Assembly (NCBI RefSeq): GCF_017813365.1
Contig: NZ_JAGIZA010000004.1
Coordinates: 62,001 to 126,000, forward strand
DNA length: 64,000 nucleotides
Direction: 5' to 3'
Source of the DNA: Roseomonas indoligenes
Lineage (GTDB): Bacteria; Pseudomonadota; Alphaproteobacteria; Acetobacterales; Acetobacteraceae
In this document: piece by piece, positions 9,196 through 18,213 of the stretch
Layout: the number at the start of each line of letters is the position of its first letter
Numbering within the stretch: the stretch's first letter is position 1
Translations under genes and position numbers: made by a program
The notes under the pieces: model-generated
Databases searched by the model: none
What the model saw: the letters and a program-made list of their open reading frames with translations, nothing else
Told to the model about the DNA's origin: nothing

Positions 9196-10329
9196 TCAGC
9201 GGCCCCAGAGCTCCTCGGACAGCTCCGCCACCAGGCGCAGCTTCGCCCACTGCTGCTCCTCGGAGAGCTTGTTGCCCTCCTGCGTGCTGGCGAAGCCGCA
9301 TTGCGGGCTGATCGCCAGCTGCTCCATCGGCAGGAACTTCGAGGCATCGTCCAGGCGGCGCTTCAGCTCGTCCTTGCTCTCCAGCTCGCCGGTCTTGCTG
9401 GTCATGATGCCCAGCACCACCACCTTGTTCCCGCGCGGCACGAAGCGTAGCGGCTCAAAGCCGCCTGAGCGCTCGTCGTCGAACTCCATGAAGTACGCGT
9501 CCACGTCGATCGCGTTGAACAGCACTTCGGCCACCGGCTCGTAGCCGCCCGTCGCGATGAAGGTGGACTGGAAGTTGCCGCGGCACAGGTGCATGGACAT
9601 CGCCATGTCCTTCGGCCGCGCGCGTGTCGCGCGGTTGATCATGTCGGCATAGATCTGCAGCAGCCCCTCGACATGCTCGCCGCGGCGCTTCAGGCCCTCG
9701 ATCTGCTGGGGGTCGCAGAGATAGGCGATGTTCACCTCGTCGAGCTGCAGGTAGCGGCAGCCCGCCGCGTAGAAGGCGCCGACGGCCTCCTCGTAGGTCG
9801 CGCCCAGGTCGCCGAAGAACTCGTCCATGTGCGGATAGACGGAGCGGTCGATCGCCTCGCGCCCGCCGCGGAAATGCACGACGCTGGGGGAGGGGATGGT
9901 CTGCTTCGGAATCGCCGTGCGGGTGCGGGAGGCGGTGTAGCGGAAGTCCTCGATCATGCTGGGTTTCCAGCCGATCTTGCCGGTCACCCGCAGCTTGTGG
10001 CCGAGGGTCGCGCCCTTGAAGGCCACCTTGTCCTCCGGCTCGTAGATCTCGATCCCGTCGAGGCCGCCGAGGAAGTCGTAGTGCCAATAGGCGCGGCGGT
10101 ACTCGCCGTCCGTCGCGGCCCGGAGGCCGACCTCCTCCTGCTTCGCGATGGCGCGGGCGATCTGCTCGTCCTCCACGGCGCGCAGGCCTGCGGCATCGAG
10201 CCGCCCCTCGGCACGGGCGGCGCGGGCCTCGCGCAGCGCCTGGGGCCGCAGCAGGCTGCCGACATGGTCGGCACGGAAGCTCGGGAAGCTGGCGGCGCGC
10301 GGCCGGTCAATCGTGTCCGAGTGGGACAT
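9196..10329 (-). CDS. MetE-like methyltransferase lacking the N-terminal MetE domain (YxjG/MetE-II type)
   Basis: A 377-residue cytosolic zinc methyltransferase made only of the catalytic MetE/UroD-type barrel. It opens with FRADHVGSLLRPQALREAR. Zinc ligands are visible as HxC in MSMHLCRGNF (about residue 245) and the cysteine of SPQCGFAS near residue 345. Family members transfer a methyl group to homocysteine; the methyl donor of the short forms is often not folate and is uncertain here. It has its own cobalamin riboswitch, which supports a role in B12-independent methionine formation. No MesX/DUF1852 partner is visible nearby. It is convergent with the liv genes. Confidence 0.85.
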   Translation of the reverse strand: MSHSDTIDRPRAASFPSFRADHVGSLLRPQALREARAARAEGRLDAAGLRAVEDEQIARAIAKQEEVGLRAATDGEYRRAYWHYDFLGGLDGIEIYEPEDKVAFKGATLGHKLRVTGKIGWKPSMIEDFRYTASRTRTAIPKQTIPSPSVVHFRGGREAIDRSVYPHMDEFFGDLGATYEEAVGAFYAAGCRYLQLDEVNIAYLCDPQQIEGLKRRGEHVEGLLQIYADMINRATRARPKDMAMSMHLCRGNFQSTFIATGGYEPVAEVLFNAIDVDAYFMEFDDERSGGFEPLRFVPRGNKVVVLGIMTSKTGELESKDELKRRLDDASKFLPMEQLAISPQCGFASTQEGNKLSEEQQWAKLRLVAELSEELWGR

Positions 10330-10401
10330 GGCTGGGCATCCTGACGTCAGAGGTCACCGCGGCCGGACCCTGGAAGAACCCCGCTTCCCGGTGGCGCGCT
10401 G

Positions 10402-10557
10402 ACATCGTGCTGGCAGGTCTCCTGGCTCGCGCCTCGCTGCCTTCCGCTGCCCTTCCGGTGCGACCCGGCGGCATGCGGCGATCGGCTCCGCGCTGACAGT
10501 TGCGGGGGCAGCCATGGTCTCTCACCATGTTCCCTTGAAGCCCTCCCGGGCACCAGC
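10402..10557 (-). ncRNA. Second cobalamin riboswitch, upstream of the MetE-like gene
   Basis: Read on the minus strand, the cobalamin riboswitch elements occur in order: GGCTTCAAGGGAACATGGTG, then GGCTGCCCCCGCAACTGTCA, CCGGAAGGGC-like pairing segments, and the B12 box GAGCCAGGAGACCTGCC (plus-strand complement at 10412-10428). The leader ends about 70 bases before the ATG at 10329. A 10-base palindrome CTGACGTCAG at 10341-10350 lies in that space. Confidence 0.92.
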
Positions 10558-10563
10558 AGGGCC

Positions 10564-10592
10564 GGTGTAGGGGGCGGGTCATTGGGCGTCAA
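10564..10592 (-). promoter_or_regulatory. Candidate promoter of the second riboswitch
   Basis: On the minus strand TTGACG (10592-10587) and TACACC (10569-10564) are 17 bases apart, placing the start of transcription near 10557, at the 5' edge of the riboswitch. The -10 match is moderate. Confidence 0.4.
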
Positions 10593-10734
10593 ATGACGGC
10601 AGGTTTTGCAGGGGACATACGGCGAGGCTGGTCCGGATCCGTCCTGTTTCCCTCCAGGGAGGAGTGGACCTTCGGCTTGCTTCCGGGCGCGGCAGGCCGT
10701 GACGGGGTGGCGGCGCTTCGCTAGGCTGCCGCCT

Positions 10735-11106
10735 ATGCCCTTCGCGCGGACAGGCCTCGTGCGCCTCATCGCTCTGCTGCTGCTGATGCAGTGGGCGGGC
10801 GCCGCCGTGCCGCATGCGCGGGCCATGGCGCGGGCGGCCACGGCCCAGGCCGTGGAACTCTGCACCCATGGGGGCCGGCGCCTCGTCGTGCTCGACAAGG
10901 ACGGCAGGCCCTTGCAGCCGGCCCAGGCCGATGACTGCTGCATCCTCTGCCACGGGCCGCTCGGCCCGGCGGCACCCGGGCCGGCGGTGGCGACCGGGGC
11001 GGCCGCCAACATCCTGCCCATGGCGGAGCCGTTCCGGCGGCCGGGCCTGCCCGCCCTCCCGCCGCGCGCACCCCCGCAGCAGCCCAGGGCTCCACCACAT
11101 TTCTGA
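10735..11106 (+). CDS. DUF2946-like small cysteine-containing exported protein
   Basis: A 123-residue protein with an N-terminal hydrophobic segment (residues 6-28, LVRLIALLLLMQWAGAAV) and a proline-rich tail. The middle carries CTHGG and DDCCILCHGP, the Cys/His pattern seen in DUF2946 proteins, which are often found beside copper genes. It precedes the PCu(A)C gene by about 270 bases, in the same direction. A role in copper handling at the membrane is an inference from context. The ATG at 10735 gives a clean signal segment. Confidence 0.6.
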   Translation: MPFARTGLVRLIALLLLMQWAGAAVPHARAMARAATAQAVELCTHGGRRLVVLDKDGRPLQPAQADDCCILCHGPLGPAAPGPAVATGAAANILPMAEPFRRPGLPALPPRAPPQQPRAPPHF

Positions 11107-11373
11107 CCCCGCTACGGGCGCCGCCGGGGGACTTTCCTGACCGCCGTTGCCGCTTCGCCGTGGCGTGAGGGGCCGCCCGCTACCGCCGGGGCGAGCGCGG
11201 CGCGAGCTGTAGGGGCACCGCCCTACGGGGTCGGACCAAGCCCTCCCGTCCAGTGCCTGCGAGCATCCTCCTTTTCCGATCCTGGCTGCCAGGCCGGCAA
11301 CCACCACCCTTCGCGGCCTATCGGCCCGATGATCTCGCCCCACGCGGGCACGACCTTGCAAGGAAACCTGACC

Positions 11374-11847
11374 ATGTCCTTCACCCGTCGCACGACTATT
11401 GCCACCATCGCCCTCTCGCCCGCCCTTGCCACCGCCCAGCAGGCCCCGTCCGGGGGCGTTGCGGTGGAGCAGCCCTGGATGCGTGCAGCGATCCAGGGCG
11501 GGACGGGTGGCGCCTTCCTGACCCTCCGCAACTCCGGCACGCAGCCGGACCGCCTCCTTTCCGCCAGCAGCCCGGCCGCGCGCGCGGTGGAACTGCACAG
11601 CACCGTGCGGCAGGGCGACGTGATGCGGATGCTGCCCGTGCAGGCGGTGGATGTGCCGGCGGGCGGCAGCGTCACCCTGCGGCCGGGCGGGCTGCACATC
11701 ATGCTCGTCGGTCTGGCCGAGGCTGCCCGGGCCGGAGGCACGGTGCCGCTGACCCTCAACTTCGAGCGGGCCGGCGCGGTGCCCGTGCAACTGGCCGTGC
11801 AGGCCGCCGGCGCTTCCGGCCCGGCCGGGCAGGGCCACCAGCACTGA
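11374..11847 (+). CDS. PCu(A)C-type periplasmic copper chaperone
   Basis: A 157-residue periplasmic protein that binds Cu(I) and hands it to the cytochrome oxidase CuA site in known homologues. The signal peptide is MSFTRRTTIATIALSPALAT. The mature protein starts VAVEQPWMRAAIQGG, typical of the family, and the copper motif is visible: ELHSTV, then MRM, then GGLHIML, matching H-x(n)-M...H-x-M. The C-terminus is His-rich (GQGHQH). The ATG at 11374 with AAGGAA upstream is preferred over the longer frame opening at 11329. Confidence 0.9.
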   Translation: MSFTRRTTIATIALSPALATAQQAPSGGVAVEQPWMRAAIQGGTGGAFLTLRNSGTQPDRLLSASSPAARAVELHSTVRQGDVMRMLPVQAVDVPAGGSVTLRPGGLHIMLVGLAEAARAGGTVPLTLNFERAGAVPVQLAVQAAGASGPAGQGHQH

Positions 11848-11901
11848 ATCCGCCGCTGCCGTGAGGATCGTCGCGAAGGAGGAGGGGCGATCCGCCCGAC
11901 C

Positions 11902-12234
11902 TTGCCGAACGGCTTCCTGCCTCGCCTCCGCGCCGTTCTGCTCGCCTTTCTCCTGGCCGCCGAGCCGACGGCCCCCTGGTCCCATGCCGCCCTGCTGGGC
12001 ACGGGCCGGGAGAACGGGGCAACGGTGGCGACGGCACCGCAGGAGATGACGCCGCGCTTCGACGGGGCGGTGACGCTGATCGGCCCGCGCGTCGCTGGCC
12101 CCGCGGGCGAGGTCGCGACACGGTCCGGGCGGCGCTTACGGCGGGCCTCGCCGCCGGACCCTGATCTTGTCAGCTGGCGCGTCATCCCGGCGGACTGACA
12201 CCCGGTCCGCGGCAGCACGACTTTCGGCGTGTGA
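11902..12234 (+). pseudogene. copC: copC-like gene interrupted by an in-frame TGA
   Basis: The reading frame from a TTG at 11902 encodes a signal peptide (LRAVLLAFLLAAEPTAPWSHA) and a CopC-like sequence starting SHAALLGTGRENGATVATAP. It ends early at TGA 12196-12198, giving 98 residues. Reading through that TGA continues the same frame as HPVRGSTTFGV to TGA 12232-12234. This matches the normal CopC end, where the motif is VSWRVxSADGHPVxGxFxF: the TGA stands exactly where a glycine codon (GGA) is expected. The second copper-ligand histidine of the family follows the stop, so the truncated product would lose it. The middle is also shorter than usual, suggesting further decay. Confidence 0.7.
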
Positions 12235-12483
12235 ACCGCACCGTGCCTAAGTACCGGGCCGGCCGAGGACGTCGGGGAGGGGCGGCGCCGCGCGGCGGAG
12301 GTTCTGCTACTCGACGCCCTCTCCATTGGGGCGGGCGCTACTCCGGGCGCTGATAGTGTCTCCGCCGGCCTGCCCGGGACAGTGCCCCGAGCTAGCGCTG
12401 CCTGGCCACTGGAATGCGCGGGTGGAAGTCCCCGTCAGCGACGTTGAGCAGGTCTGCGTGCCTCTCGAATTCGACACGCCGCC

Positions 12484-13398
12484 TCAGCCTGAGGCGAACC
12501 CTGCCTTGAGCAGCCGGTTTCCCCGCAGCCGATGCCCGGCCAGATCGACGAAGCTGCGGACCTTGGCGGAGGTCCGGGTACCCTCGGGGTGGACGACATG
12601 GATGGGAACCGGCGGCTCCTCGTGGTCCTCCAGGAGAAGCACGAGCTTCCCTTCCGCCACGGCCGGCGCGACCTGATAGGAGAGCAGCCGGGCAATCCCG
12701 TGGCCGTCGATCGCCGCGGCCAGGGCCGCATCGACGGTGTTGCAGACCAGCCGCGGCCTGACGGTAACGGATGCCTTCCGGTCCTGCCCGAAGCGCCATT
12801 CTGGTGAGGGGTCGAGGCCTGTCGAGCCGATCACCTGATGCTCCCGCAGATCACGGGGTACTGTTGGGGTGCCGTGCCGCGAAAGGTAGTCCGGCGCGGC
12901 GCAGACAACCCGGCGGACGCTGCCGACGCGCCGCGCGACGATGCCGGAATCGGCGAGATGCCCGATCCGGATCCCGACATCCGCGCCTTCCTCGATCATG
13001 TTGATCACCCGGTCCAGGAAGAGGGCGCGCAGGATTATGGCGGGGTGGCGCGAGAGGTACTCCGTCATGATGGGAAGCACGTAGAGCCGGCCGAACTGGA
13101 CCGATGCGGTGACCGTGAGCGTGCCGGTCGGCCGGGCATCGGCCCCGGCGGCCGCGGCCTCTGCCTCCTCGATCTCGGAAAGAATGCGCCGGCAGTCCTC
13201 CAGGTAGCGCCGGCCGGCCTCGGTGAGCTTCACGGAACGTGTCGTCCTCGTCAGGAGCCTTGTGCCGATCGTCTCCTCCAGAGCCGCCACTGCCCGGGTG
13301 ACGGCAGGCGGGCTGAGGCCGAGTTGCCGCGCCGCGCCGGCGAAGCTCTCGCTATCCGCGGTCCGCACGAAGATCCGCATCGCCTGCCAGCGATCCAT
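12484..13398 (-). CDS. LysR-family transcriptional regulator
   Basis: A 304-residue DNA-binding regulator. The winged helix-turn-helix is at residues 1-60 ([19 protein letters not shown], then [20 protein letters not shown] and [16 protein letters not shown]). The effector-binding domain follows from about residue 90, in the subgroup containing many repressors with a ...SGIVARRVG pocket. It is divergent from the glutathione S-transferase gene at 13529, which it probably controls. The effector is unknown. Confidence 0.92.
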   Translation of the reverse strand: MDRWQAMRIFVRTADSESFAGAARQLGLSPPAVTRAVAALEETIGTRLLTRTTRSVKLTEAGRRYLEDCRRILSEIEEAEAAAAGADARPTGTLTVTASVQFGRLYVLPIMTEYLSRHPAIILRALFLDRVINMIEEGADVGIRIGHLADSGIVARRVGSVRRVVCAAPDYLSRHGTPTVPRDLREHQVIGSTGLDPSPEWRFGQDRKASVTVRPRLVCNTVDAALAAAIDGHGIARLLSYQVAPAVAEGKLVLLLEDHEEPPVPIHVVHPEGTRTSAKVRSFVDLAGHRLRGNRLLKAGFASG

Positions 13399-13462
13399 CC
13401 GAAAGCCCTCCGCGGACGCCTGCGTGATTGTTCCAGATCAGGGAAGAGTGGATTGCTCAGAA

Positions 13463-13482
13463 TGCCGGTTAACCCTCCGGCA
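13463..13482. promoter_or_regulatory. Inverted repeat in the LysR/GST intergenic region
   Basis: TGCCGG at 13463-13468 and CCGGCA at 13477-13482 form perfect 6-base arms around 8 bases. It lies between the divergent lysR-type and GST genes, so it may be an operator or a hairpin in the GST leader. It lacks a clear LysR T-N11-A core. Confidence 0.3.
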
Positions 13483-13528
13483 TGGAAGGATTTCGATGGC
13501 GGCACGTCTTCGCCAACGGAGAGCCGCC

Positions 13529-14146
13529 ATGAAGCTTTACTCCACAGGATTGTCCGGCCACGCCCATCGCGCGCGCCTGTTCCTGTCGCTGCTCGAGCTG
13601 CCATACGAGCTCGTTGAGGTCGATCTCGCATCACGGGAGCAAAAGGCGCCGGCCTTCCTGGCCCTGAATCCCTTCGGGCAGGTGCCCGTCCTCCAGGACG
13701 GCACCACCGTCGTTCCGGACTCCAACGCCATCCTCGTCTACCTGGCCAGGAAGTCTGGCCGCACCGATTGGCTGCCCGAAGATCCGGCCGGCGCGGCGCG
13801 GGTGCAGCGCTGGCTTTCCGTTGCGGCCGGGCAGATCGCGGCGGGCCCGGCGGCGGCCCGCCTCATCACCGTCTTCGGCGCGCCCTACCGGCCTGAGGAG
13901 GTGATCCCCCGGGCCCATGCCATCCTCACCCTGATCGAGGCCGAACTCGGCAGTGCCGAATGGATCGCTGCCGATCGCGCGACGATCGCGGACATCGCGC
14001 TCTACAGCTACATCGCGGCGGCGCCTGAGGGGAACGTGGACCTCTCGCCCTATCCTGGCATCCGCGCGTGGCTGAAGCGGATCGAGGCGCTGTCCGGCTT
14101 TGTTGCCCTTCCTAGGACCGCGGCGGGCCTCCATGCGGCCGCATGA
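13529..14146 (+). CDS. Glutathione S-transferase family protein
   Basis: A 205-residue cytosolic GST. The thioredoxin-like N-terminal domain starts [20 protein letters not shown] and contains the cis-proline region QVPVLQDG and the glutathione-contact [11 protein letters not shown]. The helical C-terminal domain includes [12 protein letters not shown], with the N-capping box of GSTs. The ATG is at 13529; the longer open frame upstream overlaps the lysR-like gene and is not credible. It overlaps the next gene by 14 bases, indicating coupled translation. Confidence 0.92.
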   Translation: MKLYSTGLSGHAHRARLFLSLLELPYELVEVDLASREQKAPAFLALNPFGQVPVLQDGTTVVPDSNAILVYLARKSGRTDWLPEDPAGAARVQRWLSVAAGQIAAGPAAARLITVFGAPYRPEEVIPRAHAILTLIEAELGSAEWIAADRATIADIALYSYIAAAPEGNVDLSPYPGIRAWLKRIEALSGFVALPRTAAGLHAAA

Positions 14147-15155
14147 CCCGGGCCGGGAGCCGGTGGACCTGCCTTCACCGTGGCACGCGGGCGAAGTCAC
14201 CCTGCAACGAAGCGTCGGAGCGAGCGAACACCTGCGGGCCATTGGGGGAAGGATCATCCGCGATGCCATGCCGGAGCAGCACCAAGGCTTCTTCGCGATG
14301 CTCTCCTTCGTGGTGCTCGGCGCGGTGGACCCGGAAGGGCAGGTCTGGGCCACCCTCCGAGCCGGTAGGCCGGGGTTCATGGCCGCGGTCGATGCCCGCC
14401 ACCTCCGGCTCGGCCTGGCCCGCGATCCCGCCGACCCCGAGGATGCGGGGATGGAGGACGGCGATGCTCTCGGCCTCCTCGGCATCGATCCCGTCACCCG
14501 TCGCCGCAACCGCCTGAACGGCACGCTCCGCCGCAGCGGGGCCGATGCCTTCACCGTCGCGGTGGTGCAGAGCTTCGGCAACTGTCCCCAGTACATTCAG
14601 CAGCGGGCGGCGCTTCCCCTACGGGACCCGCGCTCCGCAGCCTCGGCGCCGCCGGTCGTGTCGGAGCGGCTGGATGGCCGGGCGAGGGCGATCATCAGCG
14701 GCGCGGACACCTTTTACGTGGCCACCTACGCGGATATCGCGGGCGGCGAGAGGCAGGTTGACGTCTCGCACCGCGGCGGCCGGCCCGGCTTCGTCCGCAT
14801 CGACGCCGACGGCCGGCTCACCGTGCCGGACTTCGCGGGAAACCGCTTCTTCAACACGCTCGGCAACATGCTGGTGAACCCGAAGGCCGGGCTGACCTTC
14901 GTGGAGGACGGAACGGGTGACCTGCTGCAGATGACCGGCCGGGCCGAGGTGCTGCCCGACTCCCCGGAGGTTGCGGATTTCGCCGGTGCGGAGCGACTCT
15001 GGCGCTTTGAGCCGCAGAAGCTGGTCTTCCGCCCGGCCGCCTTCCCGCTGGCCCTTTCGCTCGTCGCGAATGGCTGGTCACCCAGCACGCTGCGGACAGG
15101 CGTTTGGGAGCAGGGAAGGGGGGAGGGGCCGCTCGAGGCGATGCCGTCCCCGTAG
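14133..15155 (+). CDS. Pyridoxamine 5'-phosphate oxidase-like FMN-binding protein
   Basis: A 340-residue protein of the PNPOx-like split-barrel superfamily. The segment [20 protein letters not shown], followed by [20 protein letters not shown] and [21 protein letters not shown], is the usual FMN-binding pattern of these proteins. An N-terminal half ([19 protein letters not shown], then [10 protein letters not shown]) repeats the same fold, so there are probably two barrel halves. Substrate unknown. It overlaps the GST gene and is likely regulated with it by the divergent LysR protein. A start at ATG 14133 is chosen; TTG 14100 is possible. Confidence 0.82.
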   Translation: MRPHDPGREPVDLPSPWHAGEVTLQRSVGASEHLRAIGGRIIRDAMPEQHQGFFAMLSFVVLGAVDPEGQVWATLRAGRPGFMAAVDARHLRLGLARDPADPEDAGMEDGDALGLLGIDPVTRRRNRLNGTLRRSGADAFTVAVVQSFGNCPQYIQQRAALPLRDPRSAASAPPVVSERLDGRARAIISGADTFYVATYADIAGGERQVDVSHRGGRPGFVRIDADGRLTVPDFAGNRFFNTLGNMLVNPKAGLTFVEDGTGDLLQMTGRAEVLPDSPEVADFAGAERLWRFEPQKLVFRPAAFPLALSLVANGWSPSTLRTGVWEQGRGEGPLEAMPSP

Positions 15156-15261
15156 TCCGACAACCCGGATGGGCATCGCCCTCTTCTCCGGCCGGCCAAC
15201 GGCCCGTGGCGCATCGTTGCGCGGGAGGTCGGGCCCGATGTTGGAGAAGCCGCCGCCATTG

Positions 15262-15282
15262 CTCCTGCCCTAGCAGCAGGAG
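15262..15282. terminator. Hairpin between convergent genes
   Basis: CTCCTGC at 15262-15268 pairs with GCAGGAG at 15276-15282 around a 7-base loop. It lies in the 219-base space between the FMN-barrel gene and the convergent amidohydrolase gene. No T run is present, so termination is only likely. Confidence 0.4.
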
Positions 15283-15374
15283 ATGCCGTCGTTGGCAGAC
15301 CGGGTCGCGCGGCATGCAGGTCCGGAGGAAGCGGGCGGGCGTGAGAGGGGGCAACTTCTCGGCGAAGCGACCGG

Positions 15375-16571
15375 TCAGGGAGCCTCGACGAGAGCCTCGC
15401 CTTTCCGGGCCACCACGCGGCCCCGCTTGACGACGAGGCGGCGCGGCGGGTGTGCGGCCACGGCCTCGGCCGGTGTCTCGGCCCCCAGCAGGACGAGGTC
15501 CGCGATGTGGCCCGGCGCAAGGCCGTAGTCGTCGAGCCGCAGCACGGAGGCGCCTCCATGCGTGCAGGCGTGGAGCGCCATCTCCATCTCCTCGTCACGG
15601 CGGAAGTTGTTGCGGAGCCCCACCAGCATGGCCCGCTCCAGCATGTCGGCCGTGCCGTAGGGGTTCCAGCTGTCGCGCACCCCGTCGGAACCGGCACAGA
15701 CCCGGATGCCCAGCGCGCGCAGCTTTGCCAACGCCGGCACGGGGCGGCTGGCCGGTGCGGTCGTGGCCACCGCCACGTCCAGCTCGGCCATCGCCGCCAG
15801 CAGCGGATTGACCAGGGCGGCGTCCGGATCACCGAGGCAGAAAGCATGGCTGACGGTGATCTGGCCCTTCATGCCGAGGGCGCGGGTGCGTTCCAGGATC
15901 AGTTCCAGGCTGAAGGCGCCCATGGTGCCGCCCTCGTGCAGGTGGATGTCCACGGGGCGGCCGAAGCGCTCCGCCAAGCCGAAGACCACGTCCAGATGTC
16001 CTTTCGGGTCGCGGTCGATGGCGCAGGGATCGAGCCCGCCCACGACTTCGGCCCCCATCCGCATCGCCTCCTCCATCAGCGCCGCGACGCCTGGCCGGGT
16101 CAGGATCCCGGATTGCGGGAAGGCGACGATCTCCACATCCATGGCCTCGGCATAGGCCGCGCGGGTCGCGAGAACGCCCTGGAGGCCGTCGAGCCCCGCC
16201 ACGTCATCCACGTCGACGTGGGTGCGGATATGGGTCGTGCCCATGCGTAGCGCCTGCACCAGCAACCGGGCGGACTGCCGGGCCGGATCGATCGCGCCGG
16301 TCGCCCGCAGGGCCCGCTCAGCTTCGATCTTATCCAGGATGGAGGGGCCCGCCGGGTGCGGCAGCCAGCCCATTCCCCAGAGGGACTTGTCGAGATGAGT
16401 GTGCGCCTCGACCAGCCCGGGGATGGCAAGAGCGCCGCCGCCATCCTCCACCGGCACGCCCGGCGCTTCCTGCCCCGGACCGAAGGCCGCGAACCGGCCG
16501 CCGCGGATGAGCAGGTCGGTCGCGGGCCCGCCCATCGGGCGGACGTTCCGCAGCAGCAGGTCGTGGTGCAT
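15375..16571 (-). CDS. Cytosine-deaminase-like amidohydrolase
   Basis: A 398-residue metal-dependent hydrolase of the cytosine deaminase/atrazine-hydrolase branch. Metal ligands are visible in order: HTHLDK after PGLVEA (near residue 62), HLHEGG (near 206), SHAFC (near 236) and the aspartate of SDGVRDSWNPYG (near 305). The WNPYG and GTADMLERAM segments closely resemble CodA (DPWYPLGTANML in the E. coli protein, from memory). It would deaminate a pyrimidine or related cyclic amidine. The ATG at 16571 (MHHDLLLRN) is preferred over the longer frame. Confidence 0.85.
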   Translation of the reverse strand: MHHDLLLRNVRPMGGPATDLLIRGGRFAAFGPGQEAPGVPVEDGGGALAIPGLVEAHTHLDKSLWGMGWLPHPAGPSILDKIEAERALRATGAIDPARQSARLLVQALRMGTTHIRTHVDVDDVAGLDGLQGVLATRAAYAEAMDVEIVAFPQSGILTRPGVAALMEEAMRMGAEVVGGLDPCAIDRDPKGHLDVVFGLAERFGRPVDIHLHEGGTMGAFSLELILERTRALGMKGQITVSHAFCLGDPDAALVNPLLAAMAELDVAVATTAPASRPVPALAKLRALGIRVCAGSDGVRDSWNPYGTADMLERAMLVGLRNNFRRDEEMEMALHACTHGGASVLRLDDYGLAPGHIADLVLLGAETPAEAVAAHPPRRLVVKRGRVVARKGEALVEAP

Positions 16572-16784
16572 CGGGCTCTCCGGGTGTCGGCGGGGCCCAT
16601 GGTGCAGGATGCGGAAAGGGCCCGCCATCGACGGTCCGGGGAGGACCATGACGCCGCCATCCTCTGTCCGGGCTTCCCGCCCCGTCCAGGGTCCCCATGT
16701 TCCTGGGCTGATAGCCCCTTGGAGACCGGATCCGCATGAACTCGGCCGAGAGGCCCCGTCCCGTCAGGGGACGCGACGGTACGG

Positions 16785-17186
16785 GTGGTGCTCGCGGCGG
16801 CCTACCTCGTTGCCGGCGTCCTCCACCTTACCGCGCCCGACCCGTTCCTTCTGATCACGCCGGACTGGGTTCCCTTCCCGCGGCAGGTCATCCTGGGGAC
16901 CGGCCTTTGCGAGATCGCTGGCGCGGTGGGACTGATGGGGCGGCGGATGCGCCGCGCGGCCGGGATCGGGCTCGCGCTCTACGCTGTCCTCGTCTTTCCC
17001 GCGAACATCAAGCACGCGCTGGACGGGTTGCCCGCCGGGAATGTTCAGCTCGGCTGGTGGTACCACCTGCCGAGACTGGCGCTGCAGCCCGTGCTGGTTT
17101 GGTGGGCGCTGTTCGCGGGCGACGTGCTGGACTGGCCCTTCAGATCCGGAGTCCGCCGGGCGAGCGCCGGGATGCGGCGTTCCTGA
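16785..17186 (+). CDS. DoxX-like integral membrane protein
   Basis: A 133-residue protein with four hydrophobic segments: MVLAAAYLVAGVLHL, QVILGTGLCEIAGAVGLMG, GIGLALYAVLVFPANI and LALQPVLVWWALFAGDVL. AGVLHLTAPDPFLLITPDW and FPANIKHAL are typical of DoxX-related small membrane proteins whose function is unknown. The GTG at 16785 is the first sensible start. It stands alone, divergent from the amidohydrolase gene. Confidence 0.7.
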   Translation: MVLAAAYLVAGVLHLTAPDPFLLITPDWVPFPRQVILGTGLCEIAGAVGLMGRRMRRAAGIGLALYAVLVFPANIKHALDGLPAGNVQLGWWYHLPRLALQPVLVWWALFAGDVLDWPFRSGVRRASAGMRRS

Positions 17187-17207
17187 CGCAGCGCGCGGCC
17201 CCTGGGC

Positions 17208-17576
17208 TCAATGCCCGCCGAGCTGGCGCAGCGCGAGCAGCGGTACGAAAGCGGCCAGGGCCACGGGAATCGACCAGTACTCCATGCTGATCCAGAACAG
17301 GGCGTGCCGGCGCCTGAGGACGACCCGTTCCTGCGTTCTCGGATCCACCAGATCTCGCCCGGGCGCGCTGTTCAGGCGCCGCCCGACGATCCAGTTGACT
17401 GCTGCGGCGGCGAAGAGGCCCGCGCTGAAGGCCAGGAAGGCCAGGTCAGGCCGGCCGGCCGCAGTGAGAAGCCATTGGAGGATTGCCCCGACCACCACGG
17501 CGGTTCCGACGACGACGGGAAGCACGAGGATGCCCCAGCCCGACCAGATCACGAACATGCCGAGCCTTTCCTTCAT
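17208..17576 (-). CDS. Hypothetical membrane protein
   Basis: A 122-residue protein, family not recognised. It has two strong hydrophobic regions near the N-terminus (VIWSGWGILVLPVVVGTAVV and the following VGAILQWLL), a third (LAFLAFSAGLFAAAAVNWIV) and a C-terminal one (EYWSIPVALAAFVPLLAL). The pattern WIVGRRLN...VLRRRHALFWISMEYW is shared by small proteins of unknown function in alphaproteobacteria, as far as I recall. The ATG at 17576 (MKERLGMF) is chosen. Confidence 0.6.
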   Translation of the reverse strand: MKERLGMFVIWSGWGILVLPVVVGTAVVVGAILQWLLTAAGRPDLAFLAFSAGLFAAAAVNWIVGRRLNSAPGRDLVDPRTQERVVLRRRHALFWISMEYWSIPVALAAFVPLLALRQLGGH

Positions 17577-17755
17577 CTCCGAAGTGGAGATCACACAGGC
17601 ACGGAAGGGAGCACGCCCGGCTCCTCCCGGCAACCGGTGCGGGTCAGCTGTCCCGGCGGTTGGGGAAGTCAGGCGACGAATGGCTGGGCATGCCGCGGCG
17701 CGGGGGAAACCGTCGGCGGCTCCCGCGACACGGCCTGCCGTGGCAAACTCGGAGA

Positions 17756-18124
17756 ATGACCGATGCCGTCCCCTCCCGCTCCGTCCGTGTCCGCTCCTAC
17801 CGCGACGCCGTCCGTGATGTGGGCCGGACCTTCCGTCTCGCGCCCGGCGTGGATATCGCGGCCGCGGTGAAGCGCGCCGCTCTCGCGGCCGTGCCGAAGA
17901 CGGAGGGGTGGACGATGCGCGTCTTCACCGTCCGGCGAACCGGCGAGGGCGAGCGGGCTGCCGCCGTCCTGGACCGCCTTGCGCGCGACGCAATGGGAGG
18001 CACTGACTTTGCCGCCAGCGTTGCGGCAACGCTCGACGGAAGCATCGCCGTCCTGGTCGTCGCGGCCAGGGACCCCGGGCGTATCGAGCGGGTGAGCTCC
18101 GCGATGAGCGGGACGGGTCGCTGA
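17756..18124 (+). CDS. Hypothetical protein
   Basis: A 122-residue soluble protein that I do not recognise. The start MTDAVPSRSVRVRSYRDAVR follows GGAGA. It has no signal peptide or membrane segment and is rich in alanine and arginine. GC and codon pattern match the neighbours. It stands between a small membrane protein and the hybrid kinase, both on the opposite strand. Confidence 0.5.
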   Translation: MTDAVPSRSVRVRSYRDAVRDVGRTFRLAPGVDIAAAVKRAALAAVPKTEGWTMRVFTVRRTGEGERAAAVLDRLARDAMGGTDFAASVAATLDGSIAVLVVAARDPGRIERVSSAMSGTGR

Positions 18125-18213
18125 CCTGGGCAGGGCTGGACCGGGAGCTGACGATCCGCGCGATCCCGATAGCGTAGCTTCGTTCGAGACCGTGCCCGGC
18201 CACCCGACAGTTC

